Both the position numbers and the translations under genes were made by a program. Positions 30,593-35,842 of a stretch of 35,842 nucleotides of DNA are shown here, piece after piece. The DNA is from AC-52 sp044870295 (GTDB taxonomy: Bacteria > Actinomycetota > UBA4738), in NCBI GenBank assembly GCA_044870295.1, contig JBIOYQ010000165.1, positions 1 through 35,842 on the forward strand. Direction: 5' to 3'. Positions within the stretch are counted from its first letter, which is position 1. Every line of letters begins with the position of its first letter. The notes under the pieces were generated by a model. It saw only the letters and a program-made list of their open reading frames with translations. It was not told the origin of the DNA and made no database searches.

Positions 30593-30970
30593 ATGCCGAG
30601 CATGTCGAAGGACACCGGGACCCGCACCGACTGGGGAGACCCCGGAGTCGAATGGCGGGCCGACCTCGACGGGTACGTCACGAGCTTCGTCAAGGTGGGG
30701 ACCGATACCGACCTCACCGAGCTGTTGAAGGGGCTTCCCGGGGACGTCTGTCCGTCGCCGCACTGGGGGTACGTGTTCAAGGGTCGCACGTGGTGGCGGT
30801 TCGCCGACCACGATGAGTCGTTCGGCGAGGGAGAGGCGTACTACGTGCCGCCCGGTCACACCGCGGGCGCCGACGCCGGGAGCGAGTTCGTCGTCTTCAG
30901 CCCGGCCGAGATCATGGCCGAGGTCGAGGCGCACATGGGCCGCCGGGCCCAGGAGCTGTACGGCGGCTGA
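30593..30970 (+). CDS. Cupin-fold protein
   Basis: This 125-residue protein has a cupin-like beta-barrel pattern: VCPSPHWGYVFKGRTWWRFAD in the first half and GEGEAYYVPPGHTAGADAGSEFVVF in the second. These match the two cupin motifs. A HWG/GHT pair could provide metal ligands, but fewer His/Glu ligands than usual are seen, so metal binding is uncertain. The C-terminal helix reads AEIMAEVEAHMGRRAQELYG. It may be an enzyme, a sugar or small-molecule binder, or a regulator. AAGGAGG lies 6 nt before the ATG. It is convergent with the HD-GYP/LuxR gene, with a perfect hairpin just past the intergenic gap. Confidence 0.78.
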   Translation: MPSMSKDTGTRTDWGDPGVEWRADLDGYVTSFVKVGTDTDLTELLKGLPGDVCPSPHWGYVFKGRTWWRFADHDESFGEGEAYYVPPGHTAGADAGSEFVVFSPAEIMAEVEAHMGRRAQELYGG

Positions 30971-30991
30971 GGCGAATCGTCCGCGGGTCGG

Positions 30992-32617
30992 TCAGGAGCG
31001 CGGCACCCACACGGGCTCCTCCTCCGGGAGGAGCCCGTGCGTCATGGCGAAGAACCCCGCCATGGCCCGGGTCGACACGCCGATCTTCGCGTAGATGTGC
31101 TCGATGTGGTTGGCCACCGTCTTGGGCGAGATCACGAGCATCGCGGCGATGTCCTTGTTCGTCAGACCGCGGGCGGCCAGCCGCAGGATCTCGACCTCTC
31201 GCTCGGTGAGGCCGGCCGGTCCCTCCCGGCGGCGGGGAACGCGATGGCCGGCCGCGGCGAGGACGGCTCGAACCGCCTCGTCGTCGAGACGCCCGGCCTT
31301 GACCTCACCGCGCAGCTCGTCGGAGGCGGGATCCGCGGACAGCGCTTCACGATACGGGCGCGGCTCGCGCATGGCCTGATAGACGTCCGCCGCTGCCAGG
31401 ATGCGCGCAGGCCGGGAGATCGCCGGGCCGGACAAACCGCGTGGATAACCGGAGCCCTCGAGCCGCTCCCGGAGCTGCGCGGCGATCGAACCGAGCGGGG
31501 CCAGGGCGAGTGACTGCCGGAGCATTCGCTCGGTCAGGTACGGATGCATACGTACCCGTTCCCATTCGCCCGCGCCGAGCGGCCCCCGCTTGTCCCAGAT
31601 CGCGTTGGACACACCGAGCCGGCCCCAGCCGTGTACGAGGCCTGCCCGGCGAATGGTTCGCACCTCGCCCGCATGCATCCCGAGCTGGGTCGCCGCCCCC
31701 TCGGCCAGACTCGCCACTGCCCGGGCGTGGCCCAGGAAGTACGGCGACTTGAGGTCCACGAAGTTCGCCACGGCCTCCAACGCCGCGTCGAATCGCTCCT
31801 CGCTCAGGACGACCGCCAGGGAGGGCTCCGCGTCGACCACCGCATCCCACGTCTGGACGTGGTCGAGATCGGCCAGGATCAGATCGGCGTCCGTGATGAG
31901 GACGCCGACGATGCGGGGATCGAGCTGCCCCAACCACCGTTGCTCGCCAAGCGTGCTGACCTGCTCGATCCCTCCCACCCGCTGGGCCACCTCGGCGAAC
32001 TCGGCCACCTGGGCGATCCGGGTCGCCACCGGAATGTCCTCGCCGCTCAAGTCCCCCGGCCAGCCCTTGCCGTCCCACTGCTCGTACGCGGCGCCCACGG
32101 CGTCCTGCACGGCGTCGGGGAGCGAGAGGTGCTCGGCGAGCGAGCGGACGATCTTCGCGTGGCCGGCCAGCATGTGCTCCACCGCCCGATGGCCCGACAC
32201 GGCGAACTCGACGCCGATCCGGAACCGCTGGAGCAGGGGATGTCCAGCCCCCAGCGCCTTCAGGCCCGTCGCGAGGCCGCGAACGCTCCGGGACGGGTGG
32301 TCGTACTTCGTCGCCTTGAACGCCAGGTCGTCTCCGAACCATTTCGCCTGCTCGTGCGCGTCGGTATGGCAGCCCACGTTGATGAGCAGCGCGGTGTAGT
32401 AGACGGTGGCCCTCTCCTCGTCTCCCAGCCCGATCCGTTCGGCCAGCCGGAGGGCGATGAGGCACTGCCGCAGGACGTGCTCCATCGGCTGCCCGAAGCC
32501 GAGGTCGATTCCGAGGGACAAGGCGGCCACCAGCTCCGCCAATCGGACCCTGGGACCCTCCACCTGGCCCGGACGGGCGCTCGGGGGTGGATTCGTCAGC
32601 GCGTCCGGCCGATCCAT
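30992..32617 (-). CDS. HD-GYP-like regulator with LuxR-type DNA-binding domain
   Basis: This 541-residue protein has two HD-GYP-related segments and a C-terminal LuxR helix-turn-helix (about 465-525, LTEREVEILRLAARGLTNKD, then IAAMLVISPKTVANHIEHIY). The first segment (about 30-230) has LLINVGCHTDAHEQ and a GYP-like WDGKGWPGDLSGEDIP. The second (about 290-430) has VHGWGRLGVSNAIWDKRGPL and GSGYPRGLSGPAIS. At each position where HD-GYP enzymes have HD, the Asp is missing (NVG, H329-G330). Cyclic-di-GMP hydrolysis is therefore doubtful, and a ligand-sensing role is more likely. No kinase or receiver is attached. The ATG at 32617 is chosen; a GTG at 32627-32629 adds four residues. TAGCGT lies about 10 nt upstream. 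Confidence 0.85.
   Translation of the reverse strand: MDRPDALTNPPPSARPGQVEGPRVRLAELVAALSLGIDLGFGQPMEHVLRQCLIALRLAERIGLGDEERATVYYTALLINVGCHTDAHEQAKWFGDDLAFKATKYDHPSRSVRGLATGLKALGAGHPLLQRFRIGVEFAVSGHRAVEHMLAGHAKIVRSLAEHLSLPDAVQDAVGAAYEQWDGKGWPGDLSGEDIPVATRIAQVAEFAEVAQRVGGIEQVSTLGEQRWLGQLDPRIVGVLITDADLILADLDHVQTWDAVVDAEPSLAVVLSEERFDAALEAVANFVDLKSPYFLGHARAVASLAEGAATQLGMHAGEVRTIRRAGLVHGWGRLGVSNAIWDKRGPLGAGEWERVRMHPYLTERMLRQSLALAPLGSIAAQLRERLEGSGYPRGLSGPAISRPARILAAADVYQAMREPRPYREALSADPASDELRGEVKAGRLDDEAVRAVLAAAGHRVPRRREGPAGLTEREVEILRLAARGLTNKDIAAMLVISPKTVANHIEHIYAKIGVSTRAMAGFFAMTHGLLPEEEPVWVPRS
31010..31039. repeat. Perfect 13-bp inverted repeat inside the HD-GYP/LuxR gene end
   Basis: CACGGGCTCCTCC (31010-31022) and GGAGGAGCCCGTG (31027-31039) form a perfect stem with the 4-nt loop TCCG. 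It encodes part of the C-terminal residues of the regulator, about 18 nt before its stop. It also lies about 40 nt after the stop of the convergent cupin gene. No T-run follows on either strand, so a pause, stability or termination role is only possible. Confidence 0.6.
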
Positions 32618-32795
32618 GCCGAGGCCCACGCTACGGCATCCGAGGTCGACGGGACAGGGGCGTCAGAAAAGAGAGGGAGAGCGCGCACCCCCTTGCCACC
32701 GTCAATGTATGGCGCACCGGGCGGTTGCGGCAAGACCCGGGTCGTGCCGCAGAATCTCCGGCCGAAGCCAGAATCAACACGGATGGGAGTGGCGT

Positions 32796-34286
32796 ATGGC
32801 TGAACACGCGGTGGTGGTAGCTGGAGGCGGCCCGACGGGGCTGATGCTGGCGGGGGAGTTGGCGTTGGCGGGCGTCGATGTCGCCATTGTCGAGCGGCGC
32901 GCCAGCCAGCACCTCCCCGGCTCGCGCGCAGGCGGTCTGCACTCACGGACCATTGAGGTCTTCGATCAGCGCGGAATCGCCGATCGGTTCCTCTCGGAAG
33001 GACAGGTGGCTCAGGTCGCGGGCTTCGGCTCGGTCCGGTTGGACATCAGCGACTTCCCCACCCGGCACCCCTACGGGCTCGGGCTGTGGCAGAACCACAT
33101 CGAGCGCATCCTGGCCGGCTGGGTCGGCGAGCTGCCCGTGACGTTCTACCGCGAACGCGAGGTGACGGGCTTCGCGCAGGACGATACCGGCGTCGATGTA
33201 CAGCTGGCCGACGGCCAGCGCCTACGGGCGCAATACCTCGTCGGATGCGACGGAGGCCGCAGCCTCGTTCGAAAGGCAGCCGGCATCGAATTCCCCGGCT
33301 GGGATGCGTCGACGAGCGCGCTGCTCGCCGAGGTCGAGATGACCGAGGAGCCGGACACGGGCATTCGTCGCACGCCCTCGGGCACGCATGCCATCGGCAA
33401 GGTGGAGTACGAGATCAAGGACGGCGAGGTGATCTACAAGAAAGGCGGGACGGTGGGGGTGATGGTGACCGAACCAGCCGTTGGAAACACGAACGAGCCC
33501 ACGCTGCGCGATCTCAGCGAGCGGCTGATCGCCGTCTACGGGACCGACTACGGGATCCACAGTCCCACCTGGCTCACCCGGTTTACCGACATGACCCGGC
33601 AGGCCGCGGCCTACCGCGACGGGCGGGTCCTGCTGGCCGGCGACGCGGCGCACGTGCACTCCCCGGTCGGAGGGCAGGGCCTCAACATCGGTGTGCAGGA
33701 TGCGGTGAATCTGGGGTGGAAGCTCGCGCAGGTGGTCAAACGAGTCTGTCCAGAGAGCCTCCTCGATTCCTACCACGCCGAGCGCCACCCGGTCGCCGCT
33801 CGCGTGCTGCGCGACACGATGGCGCAGGTCGCGCTCATGCGTGTCGACGATCGCATCGAGGCTTTGCGCGAGATCGTGTCCGAGCTGCTGAGCATGGACG
33901 AGCCGCGCAAGCGGTTCGCCGGGATGATGTCTGGCCTGGACATTCACTACGACCTTGGCGAGGGACACCCGCTGCTCGGGCGGCGCATGCCCGATCTCGA
34001 CCTGGTCACCTCCGGCGGAACGGTGCGAGCGTTCACCCTCCTCCACGACGCCCGTCCGGTCCTCCTGAAACTGGGCAAGCCCTTGGGTCTCGACATCTCC
34101 CCATGGACACACCGAGTCATGGCGATCGACGCCACCTATGCCGGCGATTGGGAGCTTCCGGTCCTGGGCCGCGTGGCAGCTCCCGGCGCCGTACTGATCA
34201 GACCCGATGGATACGTCGCCTGGGTGGGGGACGGCACGGATACCGGATTGCGAGACGCGCTGACTGCCTGGTTCGGGTCACCATGA
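32796..34286 (+). CDS. FAD-dependent aromatic-type monooxygenase
   Basis: This 496-residue flavoprotein is of the PheA/TfdB/MhpA (class A) monooxygenase family. The ADP-binding fold is VVVAGGGPTGLMLAGELALAG (GGGPTG at 10-15). The mid-protein DG motif is GCDGGRSLVRKAAG, and the second FAD motif is VLLAGDAAHVHSPVGGQGLNIGVQDAVNLGWKL. The C-terminal thioredoxin-like region (about 385-496) is typical of phenol-hydroxylase-type members. It should use NAD(P)H and O2 to hydroxylate an aromatic or polyketide; the substrate is not predictable. GGGAG lies 6 nt before the ATG at 32796. It is convergent with the epoxide hydrolase gene; 37 nt lie between the stops. A degradation or tailoring role with that enzyme is possible but unproved. 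Confidence 0.92.
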   Translation: MAEHAVVVAGGGPTGLMLAGELALAGVDVAIVERRASQHLPGSRAGGLHSRTIEVFDQRGIADRFLSEGQVAQVAGFGSVRLDISDFPTRHPYGLGLWQNHIERILAGWVGELPVTFYREREVTGFAQDDTGVDVQLADGQRLRAQYLVGCDGGRSLVRKAAGIEFPGWDASTSALLAEVEMTEEPDTGIRRTPSGTHAIGKVEYEIKDGEVIYKKGGTVGVMVTEPAVGNTNEPTLRDLSERLIAVYGTDYGIHSPTWLTRFTDMTRQAAAYRDGRVLLAGDAAHVHSPVGGQGLNIGVQDAVNLGWKLAQVVKRVCPESLLDSYHAERHPVAARVLRDTMAQVALMRVDDRIEALREIVSELLSMDEPRKRFAGMMSGLDIHYDLGEGHPLLGRRMPDLDLVTSGGTVRAFTLLHDARPVLLKLGKPLGLDISPWTHRVMAIDATYAGDWELPVLGRVAAPGAVLIRPDGYVAWVGDGTDTGLRDALTAWFGSP

Positions 34287-34323
34287 CGAAGCCCCTATCG
34301 TCGAAAGCGCGCTCCCGCAGGGA

Positions 34324-35529
34324 TCATGCGGCCCTCCGTTCCCGCAGAGGCCTGAACGCCGAACGGATCTCTTGCGAGAAGAGCTCCGGCTCCTCCCAGG
34401 CGGCGAAGTGCCCGCCCTTGCCTACCTCGTTGAAGTAGGTGACGTTGGGATAGTTCTTCTCGACCCAGCTGCGCGGCGTCTTCCAGATCTCGCCGGGGAA
34501 GGTGGTGAACGCGAACGGAAGCTTCATGGGCGGCGGAGCCTGGCCGGCCGCCTGGGCCTTGGCCGTGGCCTGTCCACTCTCCCAGTACGATCGGGCCGCC
34601 GAGGCGCCGGTACCGGTCAGCCAGTACAGAGTGATGTTGTCGAGGATGTGGTCCCGGGTGAGATTGCCCGAGGGCTTCCCCTCGACGAAGGCCTTGGCGA
34701 TCTTGTAGTAGCTGTCCGTGTCGTGGTCGAGCATCCAGGCCGCCAGGGCGACGGGTGAATCCAGGAGGGCGTAGCCGATCGTCTGCGGCCGCGTCGCCTG
34801 CTCGAGGAAGTAGCCGAAGCCGGTCGCCCTGAAGACGCCGATCTGGTCGAGCGCCGCGCGTTCCTCGTCGGTATCCGACGGCATGACGCCGCCCAGGGCC
34901 GGCACGAACAGGTTCGTGTGGATGCCGGCTAGCCCCTCGGGGGCCAGACGGCCCATCGCGTCGGTGACGGCGGCCCCCACGTCACCGCCCTGCGCGACGT
35001 AGCGTGTGTAGCCGATGCGGCGCATCAGCTCAGGCCAAGCCACCGCGACGCGACCGGCCCACCAGCCAAGCTCGGTCGGCTCGGAGGAGAAGCCGTACCC
35101 GGGTACGGACGGGAGCACGAGGTGGAACGCGTCCTCGGCGCGCCCACCGTGCGCGGTCGGGTCGGTCAGCGGGCCGACGGTGTCGAGCAGCTCGATGACC
35201 GAGCCGGGCCAGCCGTGCGTCATGATCAGCGGCAGGGCCTCCTGGTGAGGCGACCTCACGTGGATGAAGTGGATGTCCACGCCGTCGATGTCGGTTGTGA
35301 ACTGCGGCAGCGCGTTGAGCCTCGCTTCGGCCTTGCGCCAGTCGTAATCGGTCGCCCAGTAGCGCGCGAGCTCCTGCAGCGTCGTTAGCTGGACGCCCTG
35401 CGACCGATCTGGGACGAGCTCCACCCTGGGCCAGCGAACCGCGGCGATGCGCCGGCGCAGGTCGTCCAACTCCTGCTTCGGCACGTCGACGCGGAACGGG
35501 CGAATCTCGGCGGCTTGGGTTCTGCTCAT
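34324..35529 (-). CDS. Epoxide hydrolase (N-terminal EHN domain type)
   Basis: This 401-residue enzyme has the EHN lid domain (about 8-115, DDLRRRIAAVRWPRVE and LNALPQFTTDIDGVDIHFIH) and an alpha/beta hydrolase core. The oxyanion motif is HGWPGS (105-110), the nucleophile D183 is in VAQGGDVGAAV, and the catalytic His is in GKGGHFAAWEEP near residue 380. Family length is normal. It opens an epoxide by a covalent Asp-ester intermediate. Another possibility is a related perhydrolase or lactonase, as the family is broad. AGGAGGAGG lies before the ATG at 35529. The gene is divergent from the RibD-like gene at the right edge. Confidence 0.92.
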   Translation of the reverse strand: MSRTQAAEIRPFRVDVPKQELDDLRRRIAAVRWPRVELVPDRSQGVQLTTLQELARYWATDYDWRKAEARLNALPQFTTDIDGVDIHFIHVRSPHQEALPLIMTHGWPGSVIELLDTVGPLTDPTAHGGRAEDAFHLVLPSVPGYGFSSEPTELGWWAGRVAVAWPELMRRIGYTRYVAQGGDVGAAVTDAMGRLAPEGLAGIHTNLFVPALGGVMPSDTDEERAALDQIGVFRATGFGYFLEQATRPQTIGYALLDSPVALAAWMLDHDTDSYYKIAKAFVEGKPSGNLTRDHILDNITLYWLTGTGASAARSYWESGQATAKAQAAGQAPPPMKLPFAFTTFPGEIWKTPRSWVEKNYPNVTYFNEVGKGGHFAAWEEPELFSQEIRSAFRPLRERRAA

Positions 35530-35796
35530 GACAACCTCCTCCTATCGCAGTGATCTGAACCGGCCCGTACCTCGATCGTGGCCCCCCCTTCCCCAGTTGT
35601 CCGATCATCTCGTCTGTGAGAAGAAGACATCCACGGTGAAGCCCGCCCCCATGGCGGGGCCTGGTGAACGTCGACAGTAAGATCCCTTCTCGCGGGGGTG
35701 TCAGTCATGGAGGTGACCACCAAAGGGAAGTGTGCTTGTCTGAGAAGGAAGGCGGATCGAGACGGGTCCGCGGCCGTTGTTCGGTGAGGTGACGAC
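35530..35796. other. Upstream region between divergent epoxide hydrolase and RibD-like genes
   Basis: These 267 nt hold no well-supported gene. A TAAGAT -10-like box at 35678-35683 points right, but with no -35. A short open frame of 26 codons (35707-35787) ends just before the right-edge gene; a leader peptide cannot be excluded. A CCCGCC/GGCGGG hairpin lies near 35642-35657. Confidence 0.45.
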
Positions 35797-35842
35797 ATGA
35801 GGTTGACGACGACGACCAACGTCTCGGTGGACGGCGTGATGC
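35797..35842 (+). CDS. Dihydrofolate-reductase-family (RibD C-terminal) protein, N-terminal codons only
   Basis: Fifteen codons read MRLTTTTNVSVDGVM before the window ends. This start is typical of stand-alone RibD C-terminal/dihydrofolate-reductase-like proteins, which usually open MRK(L/I)xxxxxxSLDGVM. GAGGTG lies 6 nt before the ATG. The rest of the gene lies outside, so function and completeness cannot be judged; the family call rests on the short N-terminus alone. Confidence 0.6.
   Translation, partial: MRLTTTTNVSVDGVM

Noticed and set aside
33222..34112. A 296-codon minus-strand frame across the monooxygenase gene.
   Set aside because: It is a shadow of the FAD monooxygenase frame, with no recognised motif and no start signal.
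35707..35787. A 26-codon frame MEVTTKGKCACLRRKADRDG ending just before the RibD-like start.
   Set aside because: It is short and has no strong ribosome site; it was kept only as a possible leader peptide, not as a gene.
35526..35819. A 97-codon minus-strand frame at the right edge.
   Set aside because: It overlaps the promoter region and both divergent genes, has no ribosome site, and the translation is unlike any protein family.

Overview
The window is a GC-rich (roughly two-thirds G+C), gene-dense chromosomal segment. It suggests a soil- or sediment-type Actinomycetota lineage or a close relative. The signs are a GroEL tail ending GGMGGDMDF, a PcsB-like NlpC/P60 secreted peptidase, small hypothetical proteins of an actinobacterial type, many GTG/TTG starts, and many genes that seem to be transcribed without a leader. 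A leaderless gene here has a TANNNT -10 box 6-8 nt before its start codon. No phage, plasmid, insertion sequence or CRISPR array was seen. The assignment to Actinomycetota is inference.

Layout. 1-8031: the 3' end of groEL and its terminator, a small membrane protein, a gene remnant, a GNAT acetyltransferase coupled to an inositol-monophosphatase-like enzyme, a secreted NlpC/P60 peptidase, a lone receiver protein, a Fpg/Nei glycosylase, an orphan GroES-like protein, a PrmC-like methyltransferase with an HPPY motif, a ChrB C-terminal-type protein, a DUF309 protein and a tiny membrane protein. 8098-11352: a response regulator/histidine kinase pair followed on the same strand by two short envelope proteins with acidic tails, one of them His/Asp-rich. 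11456-15956: a universal-stress-protein/ABC1-kinase fusion, a small leaderless protein, and an ABC exporter operon headed by a zinc-ribbon protein. 16091-21460: an S9 prolyl-oligopeptidase-type peptidase, a divergent LysR/TetR pair with a perfect palindrome in front of the TetR gene, a small basic protein, and an M1 aminopeptidase-like gene split by a one-base frameshift. 21596-28240: tRNA-Arg(CCT) running into a secreted repeat beta-propeller protein, an alpha/beta hydrolase, and two tandem SulP-STAS-cyclic-nucleotide-binding anion transporters. 28477-35842: a receptor Ser/Thr kinase with an extracellular propeller, a cupin, an HD-GYP-like/LuxR regulator, an FAD monooxygenase, an epoxide hydrolase, and the first codons of a dihydrofolate-reductase-family (RibD C-terminal) protein.

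How the genes work together. Most are single housekeeping or accessory genes, often convergent with overlapping 3' ends. Clear transcription units are GNAT-IMPase, response regulator-kinase-envelope protein, zinc-ribbon-ATPase-permease, and the SulP pair. The most notable items are the repeated leaderless-promoter signature, the duplicated cyclic-nucleotide-gated-type SulP transporters, the USP-ABC1 fusion, the two-component locus with His/Asp-rich envelope proteins, and the M1 peptidase frameshift.
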